Positions 1 through 7,675 of a DNA stretch of 64,000 nt are shown here, in pieces. The position numbers and the translations under genes are program-made. How positions within the stretch are numbered: the stretch's first letter is position 1; every line of letters begins with the position of its first letter. The notes beneath the pieces are model-generated. The model was not told the origin of the DNA. It searched no databases and saw nothing but the letters and a program-made list of their open reading frames with translations. Origin of the DNA: Pseudideonella sakaiensis (GTDB taxonomy: Bacteria; Pseudomonadota; Gammaproteobacteria; Burkholderiales; Burkholderiaceae_C); contig NZ_BBYR01000017.1 of NCBI RefSeq assembly GCF_001293525.1, positions 62,001 through 126,000 of the forward strand, given 5' to 3'.

Positions 1-128
1 AGGCGCTCGCGGGACGCGGCCAGGCGGGCCTGGGCCAGGGCCAGCGGCGTCGTTGCCGCGGCCGGGACGAGGGCCGCCAGGCCCTCGTCGGTGCCTGCGC
101 CCGGCGGCGAGTGGATCTCAGCGCTCAT
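1..128 (-). CDS. hypothetical protein, N-terminal part only (runs off left edge)
   Basis: An ATG at 128 on the minus strand opens a frame that stays open to the window edge, giving 42 residues rich in Ala and Leu with a Pro-rich start. An AGGAG ribosome site lies about 6 bases upstream, and the gene begins 42 bases after the holin-like gene, in the same direction. In related bacteria a small YqjK-like protein often closes this DUF883/holin-like set, but too little is visible to assign it. The frame and ribosome site are seen; the function is unknown. Confidence 0.6.
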   Translation of the reverse strand, partial: MSAEIHSPPGAGTDEGLAALVPAAATTPLALAQARLAASRER

Positions 129-170
129 CGACAGCTCCTGACACGGCGGTCGGGTGGGGCGACGCCCGCG

Positions 171-554
171 TCATGCATCCGCCGCGCGGCGCAGCAAGGC
201 CACGTCGGCGTCGATCTGCTCGCGCACCGCGTCGAACGGACGCTGGCGCGGCGCCTGCCGCAACCCCAGCCCCGCGACGAGGGCGCCCAGCCATGGCAGC
301 GCGGGTACGGCCACGAGCAGCCACGGGGCATGCATCGACGCAGGCGGCAACGCGGCCACGAGCAGCAGCGCGACGCCGGTGAGCGTCAGCGCCAGCAGCA
401 GGCAGACGACGAGCAGGGTGGCGAGCAGCGTGCGCCGGCGCAGCGATTCGAGCGCATCGCGCGACAGCACCGCGACCAGTTCGGCGTAGCCGCCGAGGTG
501 GTCGAGCACCAGGTGCGGGCGGGAGGCCAGTGTGCGGATGAAGGGATGCAGCAT
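171..554 (-). CDS. phage-holin-family / YqjE-like inner-membrane protein
   Basis: This 127-residue protein has a soluble N-terminus of about 40 residues and then two hydrophobic segments, roughly residues 43-68 and 75-98. A charged C-terminal tail follows. The layout matches the small 'phage holin family' (YqjE-type) proteins that bacteria encode beside DUF883/YqjD proteins; despite the name these are usually not phage genes. It sits between the DUF883 gene upstream and a small partial gene downstream, all on the minus strand, so the three probably form an operon. Family resemblance is from pattern and context; a role in envelope stress is inference. Confidence 0.75.
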   Translation of the reverse strand: MLHPFIRTLASRPHLVLDHLGGYAELVAVLSRDALESLRRRTLLATLLVVCLLLALTLTGVALLLVAALPPASMHAPWLLVAVPALPWLGALVAGLGLRQAPRQRPFDAVREQIDADVALLRRAADA

Positions 555-721
555 CGGTCATCCTGGCGGTGCCGAGAGGAAACGGGCGCCGGCGGCGATC
601 GCCTGCGCGGGTGCACGACGGGGCGGCGATGGCGCAGGCATGTGAGGCTGGTGCGCTCGGCCGCCCGTCGGCAGGCATCACTCGGCACGCCACGTCGTGG
701 CGTGCCCCGGGAGGGCGAGGC

Positions 722-1123
722 TCAGTGCAGTTCGCGGCTGCGGCGCCCCTGCACCAGGCCGATCAGGGCCGCCAGCGCGGCACCGGCCGCCGCGGCGATC
801 AGCACCGCCTTGACCGGCTCCTCGCGGATGCGGTCGACGGTGCGGTCGCAGCTCTCGCTGACACGCTCGCGCACCTGGGAACTGGTCTGGCGCGCGCGCT
901 CCAGGCTGCGGCGGGTCAGGTCCTCGACCTGCGCGCTGATGCGGGCGATCGCATCCGGCACGTCCTGGGCGGCACGGTCCACGCCGTCGGCCAGGCTGCG
1001 CATGGCGTCGTCGGCGGCCTCGCGGGTGTCGCGCAGGGCCTGGTGGGTCTTGGCCTGGACGCGCTCGGCGGTCCGTTCGGCCGCGTCGGCGAGGGCAGTG
1101 GCGGTGTCGTTGCGCGCGGTCAT
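722..1123 (-). CDS. DUF883 / YqjD-ElaB-like membrane-anchored protein
   Basis: This 133-residue protein has a long amphipathic, coiled-coil-like N-terminal region rich in Ala, Asp, Glu and Arg. One transmembrane segment lies near the C-terminus (about residues 104-124), with a short basic tail. This is the layout of the DUF883 family (YqjD/ElaB), tail-anchored inner-membrane proteins linked in E. coli to ribosome binding in stationary phase. I chose the ATG at 1123 over the upstream frame start at 1177 because an AGGAGA ribosome site lies just before it. It probably leads the operon with the holin-like gene. Confidence 0.8.
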   Translation of the reverse strand: MTARNDTATALADAAERTAERVQAKTHQALRDTREAADDAMRSLADGVDRAAQDVPDAIARISAQVEDLTRRSLERARQTSSQVRERVSESCDRTVDRIREEPVKAVLIAAAAGAALAALIGLVQGRRSRELH

Positions 1124-1255
1124 GGCGGCTTCTCCTGGTGATGCGGGGCGGGTCGTTCGGGGGAGTTCAGAGGACACCGGCGCGGGGCGCCGGCGTCGGT
1201 GTCGGGGAGGCGGCCGGCCTCGGTGAGGTCGGCTCGCATCCCTGGGCTCAGCGGA

Positions 1256-1474
1256 TCAGTGGAACCACTTCTCCTCGTTGGAGCGCTTTTCCCAGGCCGT
1301 CACCTGGCGCTCGGCCTCGTCCTTGGCCACGCCGTAGCGTTCCTGGATCTTGCCGGCGAGCTGTTCGCGCTTGCCGGCCACGACGTCGAGGTCGTCGTCG
1401 GTCAGCTTGCCCCACTGCTCCTGCAGCTTGCCCTTGAGTTGCTTCCAGTTGCCTTCGATGCGGTCCCAGTTCAT
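1256..1474 (-). CDS. CsbD family stress protein
   Basis: This 72-residue hydrophilic protein has the classic CsbD pattern: an N-terminal Met-Asn-Trp-Asp, a Gly-Asn-Trp-Lys-Gln-Leu-Lys-Gly segment, then a Leu-Thr-Asp-Asp-Asp-Leu stretch and a Gly-Lys-X-X-X-Leu-X-Gly-Lys-Ile-Gln repeat. Length is normal for the family. CsbD proteins are small, highly charged proteins induced by general stress; their biochemical role is unsettled. An AAAGGAAA ribosome site precedes the ATG. A GTAGGAC motif lies about 130 bases upstream (1606-1612). Confidence 0.92.
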   Translation of the reverse strand: MNWDRIEGNWKQLKGKLQEQWGKLTDDDLDVVAGKREQLAGKIQERYGVAKDEAERQVTAWEKRSNEEKWFH

Positions 1475-1605
1475 GTGTGTTTCCTTTCGTTCCGTGGAGC
1501 CCCGGCTGCGGGGCGTTGCGGGTGTCGGTTCCGCGGCGGGAACCGATGCAAGTCACTGTAGACGGGGGGTCTTCGGTGGGCCATCGGAGGCCGGCGGCCG
1601 TCGCT

Positions 1606-1612
1606 GTAGGAC
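1606..1612. promoter_or_regulatory. candidate regulatory half-site GTAGGAC upstream of csbD-like gene
   Basis: The heptamer lies between the UPF0391 gene and the CsbD gene, within the sequence TGTAGGACAAGCGC. The same core recurs in the intergenic regions near 2.0, 3.7 and 4.8 kb. It has no match to a regulator I know; the regulatory role is inferred only from recurrence. Confidence 0.3.
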
Positions 1613-1714
1613 AAGCGCCCGCTGGTGGGGCGCTCAAGAAAACGCCGGGCCGCCCCGAGTTTTCTCGACCCCGCGGGGGGCGGGTCGGGCAGCGCCCGGC
1701 CCTGGGGGCGTTGA

Positions 1715-1891
1715 CTACTTGCGCATCGCGCCGAAGCCGGCCAGCGCCAGCGCCACCAGCACCAGGAACACGACCAGGAAGACCACGAACAGCAGCTTGG
1801 CGATGCCGGCCGCGCCGGCGGCGAGGCCGCTGAAGCCGAGCAGGCCGGCCACGACGGACACGGCGGCGAAGATGAGGGCCCATTTCAGCAT
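1715..1891 (-). CDS. UPF0391/DUF1328 small membrane protein (YtjA-like)
   Basis: This 58-residue, almost wholly hydrophobic protein has two transmembrane segments (about 4-26 and 31-52) separated by a Gly/Ala-rich turn. It matches the YtjA/UPF0391 family in length, in the Met-Leu-Lys-Trp-Ala start and in the Gly-Phe-Ser-Gly turn. The frame extends 83 codons further upstream, but the ATG at 1891 has an AAAGGAGT ribosome site and the family's normal start. Function unknown; members usually sit among stress-induced genes, as here. Confidence 0.88.
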   Translation of the reverse strand: MLKWALIFAAVSVVAGLLGFSGLAAGAAGIAKLLFVVFLVVFLVLVALALAGFGAMRK

Positions 1892-2019
1892 GAGGTACTC
1901 CTTTGTCGAGGTTGTCGGGGGTGCTGGACGGGTGCGGCAGACGTCGGCCGCGGGTCCCGGACGCTTCGAGTCTGGGCGGGCCGGGGGGGCGGCCGCATCG
2001 GAACGGCCCGACGCCGGGC

Positions 2020-2074
2020 GTAGGACGAGGGCGCACCGCGCGTCGTGCCGCGCAGCGCTTCGGCCCGGTCCTAC
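2020..2074. promoter_or_regulatory. inverted pair of GTAGGAC half-sites between divergent genes
   Basis: GTAGGAC at 2020-2026 and its exact reverse complement GTCCTAC at 2068-2074 lie in the 266-base region between the UPF0391 gene (leftward) and the secreted-protein gene (rightward). The spacing is 41 bases, so it could be two separate sites rather than one operator. The pair is seen; binding by a common regulator is inference. Confidence 0.35.
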
Positions 2075-2157
2075 CGCCGCGTCCGGCGCCGGCCGACGCG
2101 CGCTCGCCGCGCGCAGCGCGAGGCTGTCGCCATTTCTCACTCACGCTGGAGTCCCCC

Positions 2158-2616
2158 ATGCCGCACCTGCCTGCCATGCCCTCCCCCGCCTCCTGCCGGC
2201 CGACCGGCGCACGCCGCGTTGCCGCGGGCCTGCTGGCGGCCGTCGCCGCCAGCCTGTCGTTCGGGGCCGCCGCGGCCGCCGCCACGCCGCACGCGGACGA
2301 GGCCCGGGCACGCTTCGAACGCGAGCGCGCCGCCTGCCTCGAGGGCCGCTCCCACCAGGACCGCGCGACCTGCCTGCGCGAGGCCACGAACGCCTACGAC
2401 GAAGCGCGCCGCCCCTCGTCGGGACCCCAGTCCCGGCCCGATGCGGACCAGCGCCGCCGCAATGCACTGGCGCGCTGCGAACGCGTGCGCGACGAGGACC
2501 GCGCCGACTGCCGCCGCCTCGCGCTGGGCGAGGGCACCCGCTCGGGCAGCGTGGAGGGCGGCGGCGTGATCAAGGAGATCGTCACCGAGGTTCCGGCGCC
2601 GCCGACGCCGCGCTGA
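2158..2616 (+). CDS. small secreted Cys-containing protein, unknown function
   Basis: This 152-residue protein has a signal peptide: a basic N-region to about residue 21, a hydrophobic core to about 37, and an Ala-rich cleavage region near 42. The mature part is charged and carries two Cys pairs, one spaced by ten residues and one by eight, each set in an Arg/Asp-rich helix. It is probably periplasmic with two disulfides. The start at 2158 follows from the signal peptide; the longer upstream frame is Pro/Arg-rich and not gene-like. Its last 35 bases overlap the convergent YihY gene. I do not recognise a named family. Confidence 0.75.
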   Translation: MPHLPAMPSPASCRPTGARRVAAGLLAAVAASLSFGAAAAAATPHADEARARFERERAACLEGRSHQDRATCLREATNAYDEARRPSSGPQSRPDADQRRRNALARCERVRDEDRADCRRLALGEGTRSGSVEGGGVIKEIVTEVPAPPTPR

Positions 2617-3532
2617 GCCCGCCCGCGCCGGCCGGCCGCAACGGGGCGGCCGTCGGTGGCAGGTCCGCCGGCATGCCGCGGCGCGAGCCGAGCGTGTGTG
2701 CGTAGACCCAGGTGAACTCGGCCCCGAGCAGGAAGACCTGCGCCGAGTAGTAGACCCAGGCCATCAGGGCCACCAGCGAGCCCGCGGCGCCGAAGCCGGA
2801 GCCGACGCCGGTGGTGCCGATGTACAGCCCGATCGCCCATTTGCCGAGGGTGAACAGCGTCGCGGTGACGACCGCGCCCACGGCCACGTCGCGCCACTCG
2901 ATGCGCACCCGCGGCATCAGGCGGTAGATCATCGCGAACATGGTCGTGACCAGCAGCAGGCTGAGCACATGGTTCAGCGCCTCCACCGGTGCCTGCCAGC
3001 TGCCCAGCCAGGGCGACCACCATTTCTGCAGCGCCGCGATGGCCGCGCTGAACAGCAGCGAGACGATCAGCAGGAAGCCGATGCCGAGGATCACGCCGAA
3101 GGACAGCACGCGGGCGCGCAGCAGGTCCCACACGCCGCTGCCGAGGCGCGGCGGCACCTGCCAGATGCGGTCCAGCGAGCCCTGCAGTTCGGCGAACACG
3201 GTGGTGGCGCCGATCACCATCAGCCCGATCCCGAGCAGCGTCGCGGCGACGCCGCCCGCCGGCCGGTTCACCGATTCGAGCAGGGCCTGCAGCGCGGCGG
3301 CGCCCTGGTCGCCGACCAGGCCGCGGGCCTGCTCGAAGATCTCGCCGCGCGCCGCCTCGGCGCCGAACAGGAGGCCTGCGACCGAGATCACGATCAGCAG
3401 CAGCGGTGCGATCGAGAACAGCGTGTAGTAGGCGAGCGCGGCGCCCATGCTGGCGGCCCGGTCGTCGAGCCAGGCATCGACGGTCGCACGGCACAGCGAC
3501 CAGGCCTGGCGGGGGGTGATGAGGGTGGGCAA
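2582..3532 (-). CDS. YihY/virulence factor BrkB family inner-membrane protein
   Basis: This 316-residue protein has about six transmembrane segments and the BrkB/YihY hallmarks: an N-terminal Ala-Ala-Ala-Leu-Ala-Tyr-Tyr-X-Leu-Phe-Ser segment near residues 27-40, and a Gly-Ser-X-Phe-Gly-Ala-Ala-Gly-Ser-Leu-Val-Ala-Leu motif near 230-245. The family was once mistaken for RNase BN. Its role is unsettled, with serum resistance reported for Bordetella BrkB. It is convergent with the secreted-protein gene and overlaps it by 35 bases. The C-terminal 35 residues are Pro/Ala-rich and variable. Confidence 0.9.
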   Translation of the reverse strand: MPTLITPRQAWSLCRATVDAWLDDRAASMGAALAYYTLFSIAPLLLIVISVAGLLFGAEAARGEIFEQARGLVGDQGAAALQALLESVNRPAGGVAATLLGIGLMVIGATTVFAELQGSLDRIWQVPPRLGSGVWDLLRARVLSFGVILGIGFLLIVSLLFSAAIAALQKWWSPWLGSWQAPVEALNHVLSLLLVTTMFAMIYRLMPRVRIEWRDVAVGAVVTATLFTLGKWAIGLYIGTTGVGSGFGAAGSLVALMAWVYYSAQVFLLGAEFTWVYAHTLGSRRGMPADLPPTAAPLRPAGAGGLSAASAAPEPR

Positions 3533-3671
3533 GGCGGGGTCGCGAGGGGCGTGCGGGGGCGGTCGGTGGTGCGACCGGTCGAGTGGCGGCGGTGCTCCGG
3601 GGCGCGGCAGGCCTGCGGCATTTATAGCGGTCGGCCGCCCGCGGCCGCGCCGGCCCCGGCCGCAGCGGCCT

Positions 3672-3704
3672 GTCGGACGATGCCCCGCGCCGCCGCTGTC
3701 CTAC
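3672..3704. promoter_or_regulatory. GTCGGAC / GTCCTAC inverted pair between divergent genes
   Basis: GTCGGAC (3672-3678) and GTCCTAC (3698-3704) face each other across 19 bases, in the 271-base region between the YihY gene (leftward) and the transglutaminase gene (rightward). One position differs from a perfect pair. It is a third intergenic occurrence of the GTAGGAC core. The rest of this region is GC-rich with no obvious -35/-10 boxes. Confidence 0.3.
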
Positions 3705-3803
3705 GCGGGCTCGGCGGGTCGACCGATGGGCGGCGGGGCGGGCCTGCGCTGCAATCGCCGGTCGAGCCGACGGGAACCCCCGTGGCCGTGCCCGGAGCGC
3801 CCG

Positions 3804-4787
3804 ATGCGTCCCCTCGACACCCTGACCGATTCCCGCCCCGCCCGCCTGGACGGCGACCCGCCCGCCGACGCTCCGCGGCAGGGCCAGCCCTCGGCTGCGC
3901 CGGCGCAGCCGACCCGGGGCATGCCGGCGCTGCTGGCGCCCGGCCTGCCCGGCGCCGCTGCGCCGGCGCAGGAGCCCGGACTCACCCGGCTGCGCATCGA
4001 CTGCCGGCTGGTCTACGAACTGGACGGTCCCTGCGAGTTCGTCTTCCTCGTGCATGTCGCGCGCCGACCGGACCTGACGCTGCTCGAGGAGTCGCTGCAG
4101 CTCGAGCCGGCCACGCGCTTCCGCAGCTTCGAGGACGCCGCCACCGGCAACCACGTGCTGCGGCTGTCGGCCGGGCCGGGGCCGTTCTCGCTGCACTACC
4201 GGGCCGTGGTCGAGCGGCCGCCGGAGGACCGCACGCCCGACCTGCCCGAGCTCCCCGTGGCCGAGCTGCCCGACGAGGTGCTGCGCCACCTCGCGCCGAC
4301 CCGCTACTGCGAATCGGACCACCTCGGCGCCGTCGCCTGGCAGCTGTTCGGCGAACATCCGCCGGGCCGGGCCCGGGTGCAGGCGATCGCCGACTGGGTC
4401 CACGAGCACATCGACTACCGCATCGGCTCGACCACGCCGCTGACCACCGCACGCGATGTCTTCGTGCAGCGGGCCGGGGTCTGCCGCGACTTCGCCCACC
4501 TCGCGGTGGCGCTGTGCCGCGGACTCAACATCCCGGCGCGCCTGGTGGCGGGCTACGCCCCCTTCGAGGAGCCGCCGCCCGACTTCCATGCCGTCTTCGA
4601 GGCCTACCTCGGCGGCCGCTGGGTGCTGTTCGACCCGACCCGCATGAGCCCGGTGGACCACCTGGTCCGCATCGCCACCGGCCAGGACGCGAAGGACGTC
4701 GCGTTCGCGACGCTGTTCGGCCCGGCGCGGCTGCAGTCGATGCAGCCCGAGATCACGGTGATCGGCGGCGCGGCGGCGTCGGCCTGA
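3804..4787 (+). CDS. transglutaminase-like cysteine protease-fold protein
   Basis: This protein has 327 residues from the chosen ATG. An N-terminal beta-rich domain (Leu-Arg-Ile-Asp-Cys-X-Leu-X-Tyr-Glu-Leu, about residues 60-180) precedes a transglutaminase core. The catalytic triad is visible: Cys in Ala-Gly-Val-Cys-Arg-Asp-Phe-Ala-His, His in Asp-Phe-His-Ala-Val-Phe-Glu, and Asp in Leu-Phe-Asp-Pro-Thr. These proteins are putative proteases or amide-forming enzymes; no substrate is evident. No signal peptide is seen. The start is uncertain: an ATG at 3919 or a later start would give the usual shorter N-terminus. Confidence 0.85.
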   Translation: MRPLDTLTDSRPARLDGDPPADAPRQGQPSAAPAQPTRGMPALLAPGLPGAAAPAQEPGLTRLRIDCRLVYELDGPCEFVFLVHVARRPDLTLLEESLQLEPATRFRSFEDAATGNHVLRLSAGPGPFSLHYRAVVERPPEDRTPDLPELPVAELPDEVLRHLAPTRYCESDHLGAVAWQLFGEHPPGRARVQAIADWVHEHIDYRIGSTTPLTTARDVFVQRAGVCRDFAHLAVALCRGLNIPARLVAGYAPFEEPPPDFHAVFEAYLGGRWVLFDPTRMSPVDHLVRIATGQDAKDVAFATLFGPARLQSMQPEITVIGGAAASA

Positions 4788-4837
4788 GCGGGCGGGTCGC
4801 TCCGGCCCACGGCCATCGCCGGCCCGATGCAGGTCTC

Positions 4838-4853
4838 GTACGACGCGTCCTAC
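4838..4853. promoter_or_regulatory. near-palindrome GTACGAC-GC-GTCCTAC
   Basis: A 16-base inverted repeat with one mismatch per arm pair and a 2-base spacer lies 130 bases before the secreted-protein gene at 4985. Its right arm is the GTAGGAC core, in reverse, found at 1606, 2020/2068 and 3698. Its compact symmetry makes it the most operator-like of the set. Function is inferred. Confidence 0.35.
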
Positions 4854-4984
4854 AGCGGGATCGGCCCGCGACGACCCGGGCGCTGCGACAGGTCCGACCG
4901 GCACGGCGGACCGGGCTCGATAAGGTGTCGTCGACGGTGCGGCGCCCCGCGGCGCCGGTGACGGGATGGTGACGGGAGACGACG

Positions 4985-5671
4985 ATGACCCCACGGTGGT
5001 CGACGGCGAAGAAGGTGTGGATGCGCTCGCTGGCATGTGTCCTGCTGGGTGGCGCGAGCGCGGTGGCGACGGCACAGTCCGTCGATCGCGCACCGGCGGC
5101 CGCGCCGGTCGACGGCATCCAGGGGCGTGCGGTGCAGGCGGTTGGCCTGACCGGCCGCGAGGACGATGGTGCATCGGCCGGCAGCCTGCGGGCCGGCATC
5201 GAACTGACCCGCATCGATCCGGCGCTGGAAGACCCGCAGGCCAGCACCGCCCGGCTGTACCGCCTCGACGCCAGCCCGCAGGCGCCCGTGTCGCCCGAAC
5301 TGCGCACCCGCCTGTGGTGGGGCAATGCGCGCGGCGCCCTCGGGGCCGGCGCCGACTGGGCGGCCGCACCGGCCGGCTCGGCGCTGCGGCCGCTGCGGCC
5401 GGTGGTCGGCGTGCGTGCCGAAGTGTCGGAACAGGCCCGGCTGACCTATGAGCTGCGCGCGCCGGCGAGTTCGCTCGCGCTGTCGGGCAGTGCGGCGGCG
5501 CTCGCCGGCGCCGCCCCCGAGGCCCGCCTCGGGCTGGAGTTCCGCTCCGCGCCGAGCGCCGCACGCAACCTGCGCAACGGCCTGTTTCGCGTGCAGCTGT
5601 CGAATTCGTCCGCACTCTTCGTGCGGCCGCGCAGTGGCGGCATGATGCTGAGCTATCGGTCGCAGTTCTGA
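4985..5671 (+). CDS. putative exported protein, unknown function
   Basis: This 228-residue protein has a signal peptide: Arg/Lys-containing N-region, hydrophobic core about residues 15-28, and probable cleavage after an Ala-Thr-Ala near residue 30. The mature part is Ala/Arg-rich and has the alternating pattern of a beta-rich, possibly outer-membrane-associated protein. The last stretch ends in Tyr-Arg-Ser-Gln-Phe, and a C-terminal aromatic residue is typical of outer-membrane beta-barrels. That suggests, but does not prove, a small barrel or porin-like protein. I do not recognise the family. The near-palindrome at 4838 lies upstream. Confidence 0.7.
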   Translation: MTPRWSTAKKVWMRSLACVLLGGASAVATAQSVDRAPAAAPVDGIQGRAVQAVGLTGREDDGASAGSLRAGIELTRIDPALEDPQASTARLYRLDASPQAPVSPELRTRLWWGNARGALGAGADWAAAPAGSALRPLRPVVGVRAEVSEQARLTYELRAPASSLALSGSAAALAGAAPEARLGLEFRSAPSAARNLRNGLFRVQLSNSSALFVRPRSGGMMLSYRSQF

Positions 5672-5773
5672 AGTGAAGCGTGAAGCGCCCAGCCGGCCGC
5701 TTGCCGTTCCGGGAGCGTCCCGCCGCTGCCCATGCGTCGCCGACGCCCGCCCATCCGCTACGGAGTTCCCGTG

Positions 5774-6088
5774 ATGCCTCGTTCCCCCGCCCTTCGCCCT
5801 GCCACACGGCCCGCCCCCCGCTCGGGTGGCGCTGCGCGCATCGACCGCCCGTCGACGCCCGATCTGCCGCTGCCCCACGAGCGTGACACTGCGCGCGGCC
5901 ACGTGGATCCCGCGGTCGACCCGCAGACGGCCCAGGCAGGGCGCGATCTCGCCGAGGGCCAGGTCGACACCGACCTGCGCGCCACGCCCGGCCTGGATGC
6001 GCCGCGCCGGCGCGAGCTGCTGCGCCGTGAAGCGGCGGGCGCACCCGCCGCAGCGGGCAGCACGAAGCCCGCGCGGGGCCGGCGGTGA
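5774..6088 (+). CDS. small hydrophilic hypothetical protein
   Basis: This 104-residue protein is Arg/Ala/Asp-rich with no membrane segment. The central part (about 35-85) is rich in Asp, Glu and Gln and looks helical. A GGAG ribosome site lies 8-9 bases before the ATG at 5774. Its TGA overlaps the GTG of the next gene (GTGA), which suggests the two are translated together. No family is recognised. Confidence 0.55.
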   Translation: MPRSPALRPATRPAPRSGGAARIDRPSTPDLPLPHERDTARGHVDPAVDPQTAQAGRDLAEGQVDTDLRATPGLDAPRRRELLRREAAGAPAAAGSTKPARGRR

Positions 6089-6561
6089 GCGCGCCGGCGC
6101 AGCGCGCGCACGATCCGGCCCGACCGTCCCCCGGAGCGTCGGCGACGACCCACCGCGCGGCGCGGGGCGTGCGCGCCTACCTCGGCGCGCTGCTGGTGCT
6201 CGGGCTGCTCGACGCCCTCTGGCTCGGCCTGCTGTCGCGCGACTTCTACCAGCGCGAGGTCGGCCACCTGCTGGCGGCCGACGTCAACGTGCCGCCCGCG
6301 GTGATCTTCTACCTGCTCTACCCGGTGGGTGTGGTCGTGCTGGGCCTCGCCACGGACGGTGCGGGGCTGCGCCGTGTCGTGGCGCGCAGCGCCGTGCTCG
6401 GCCTCGTCGCCTACGGCGCCTACGACCTCACCAACCTCGCCACGCTGCAGGGCTGGAGCACCGCGATGACCGTGGTCGACATGGCCTGGGGCACCTTCAT
6501 CACCGCGGCGATGGGGGCGGGGGCCTGGCTGGCCTCGGGGCGCCGCGGTTCGGCCGGCTGA
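6085..6561 (+). CDS. DUF2177 family membrane protein
   Basis: This 158-residue protein has an unstructured N-terminus of about 30 residues and four transmembrane segments (about 31-50, 68-90, 102-122, 132-152). The first contains Leu-Asp-Ala-Leu-Trp-Leu-Gly and a later one Gly-Ala-Tyr-Asp-Leu-Thr-Asn-Leu-Ala-Thr-Leu, both characteristic of DUF2177. No biochemical role is established for the family. It starts at a GTG overlapping the preceding stop codon. Confidence 0.82.
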   Translation: MSAPAQRAHDPARPSPGASATTHRAARGVRAYLGALLVLGLLDALWLGLLSRDFYQREVGHLLAADVNVPPAVIFYLLYPVGVVVLGLATDGAGLRRVVARSAVLGLVAYGAYDLTNLATLQGWSTAMTVVDMAWGTFITAAMGAGAWLASGRRGSAG

Positions 6562-6585
6562 GCTCCGGCACCCAAGGTCTTCGGA

Positions 6586-6616
6586 TCTGGTGGCCTTCAG
6601 GGCTCGAACCCCGGAC
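6586..6616 (-). repeat. degenerate copy of the tRNA-Met 3' end
   Basis: These 31 bases match 7456-7488, the T-arm, acceptor 3' strand and CCA end of the intact tRNA-Met gene. The only differences are two single-base deletions. The copy has the same orientation as the tRNA and lacks the anticodon and D arms. Copies of tRNA 3' ends commonly mark the far boundary (att site) of elements integrated by tyrosine recombinases. Here only one BON-domain gene and short flanks lie between the copies, so any element would be a small remnant. The match is seen; the integration history is inference. Confidence 0.7.
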
Positions 6617-6661
6617 GGCGGCTGCTGACGCCGGCCCCGGAATCGGCCGCCAGCCCGCGGG

Positions 6662-7249
6662 TCACGGTGTGCTCGGCGGAGCGGGCCGGGTTCGGTAAGG
6701 AGGCGGCTGCCGCGGCCGGGTGGTGACGATGGCGATCGCCTGCTGCACATGCGGCAGGCGGCGCACCGCGGCCTCGATGCGGGCCGCGTCGTCGGCACGT
6801 GCCACGCAGCCCTCGACATAGACGACGCGGCCCTGCACCGTGATCCACAGCGAGCTGTCGGCATAGCGCCGGTGCGCGCGCCAGTCCTGGCGCAGGTGTT
6901 CGGCGATCTCGCGGTCGTAGGCGTAGGCGTTGGCGCGCGTGCACGACGGGTCGTCGGCGAGCCAGCAGGACGTGCCCTTCTCGGCCCGGCGATGCGCCTG
7001 GGCCCGCAGCTCGGCCTCGGTCGCGTAGGGACCGGCGGGCACCGGGCAGCCGGCGATCGCCCGCGTGGCGCGGAAGTGCGGGTCGTCGTAGCCGTTGCGC
7101 AAGGCTTCGTCGGCACCGCCCGCGGCGAGCGGCAGCGCGTATGCGAGGGCGGCGACCGCCGCCACGAGCTGACGCGCGACCTGCGGGGGCCGCACCTCAG
7201 GTCCGAGGCGGTTGGCGATCGTGCCGCGGCGCAGGGGAGGGTTGCCCAT
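6662..7249 (-). CDS. BON-domain protein, probably exported
   Basis: This 195-residue protein has an N-terminal hydrophobic stretch (about residues 25-43) that looks like a signal peptide or anchor, preceded by basic residues. A C-terminal BON-like domain follows (about 125-180), with Trp-Ile-Thr-Val-Gln-Gly-Arg-Val and a following Arg-Ile-Glu-Ala-Ala-Val-Arg pattern. Four Cys residues in the mature part could form disulfides. BON domains are thought to bind membranes, as in OsmY. The ATG at 7249 is chosen because upstream codons are not signal-like. The gene is isolated between the two copies of the tRNA-Met 3' end. Confidence 0.72.
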   Translation of the reverse strand: MGNPPLRRGTIANRLGPEVRPPQVARQLVAAVAALAYALPLAAGGADEALRNGYDDPHFRATRAIAGCPVPAGPYATEAELRAQAHRRAEKGTSCWLADDPSCTRANAYAYDREIAEHLRQDWRAHRRYADSSLWITVQGRVVYVEGCVARADDAARIEAAVRRLPHVQQAIAIVTTRPRQPPPYRTRPAPPSTP

Positions 7250-7418
7250 CGAGGGGCAGCATACCTTGCAGAGGCCGGACGCTGAGGCCGCTGCGGAAGC
7301 CGCACCAGACGGCTGCCATTCAGCTCTCCTGATCACTGGCCGGCGAAGGGAGGGTGCAGCGAAAGGCGGCTGCTTTTCTATCAGACGAATGCCTGATCAA
7401 CGGCTCTCTGGAAACGCT

Positions 7419-7450
7419 CAAGGGCTTGCGCCTCGCGACGCAAGCCCTTG
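7419..7450 (-). terminator. hairpin terminator of tRNA-Met
   Basis: A perfect 12-base inverted repeat (CAAGGGCTTGCG with its complement) surrounds an 8-base loop, just downstream of the tRNA. On the minus strand it is followed by GAGCGTTTCC, so the T-tract is short. Its position 8 bases past the tRNA CCA end supports termination of that transcript. Confidence 0.75.
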
Positions 7451-7457
7451 ATTTGTC

Positions 7458-7534
<77 letters not shown>

Positions 7535-7544
7535 TGAGCCCGCG

Positions 7545-7550
7545 ATTGTA
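7545..7550 (-). promoter_or_regulatory. -10 box TACAAT of tRNA-Met
   Basis: On the minus strand, TACAAT ends 10 bases before the first base of the tRNA, placing a transcription start a few bases upstream of the mature 5' end. No convincing -35 hexamer is seen at 16-18 bases. Confidence 0.55.
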
Positions 7551-7675
7551 GCCTGAAATCGCGCCGAGGCGAGTGCATGTGTGGTGGCGCGCGCGAGGGC
7601 CGGGGCACCGGCCTGGGCGGCCACGGCGGCCGATGGCCGCGATCGACGGGCCGCGGCGCAGAGGACAATCGGTCC

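Noticed and set aside
171-554. Holin-family gene as evidence for a prophage
   Set aside because: No other phage gene is nearby, and this family is widespread as chromosomal stress-associated membrane proteins.
118-693. 191-codon minus-strand frame over the holin-like gene
   Set aside because: The overlapping 171-554 frame has the membrane-protein pattern and fits the operon; the longer frame is Arg/Ala/Pro-rich noise.
2394-6044. Very long minus-strand open frame (1216 codons)
   Set aside because: It runs antisense across YihY, transglutaminase and other genes, is Arg/Pro-rich throughout, and has no domain; it is a by-product of high GC content.
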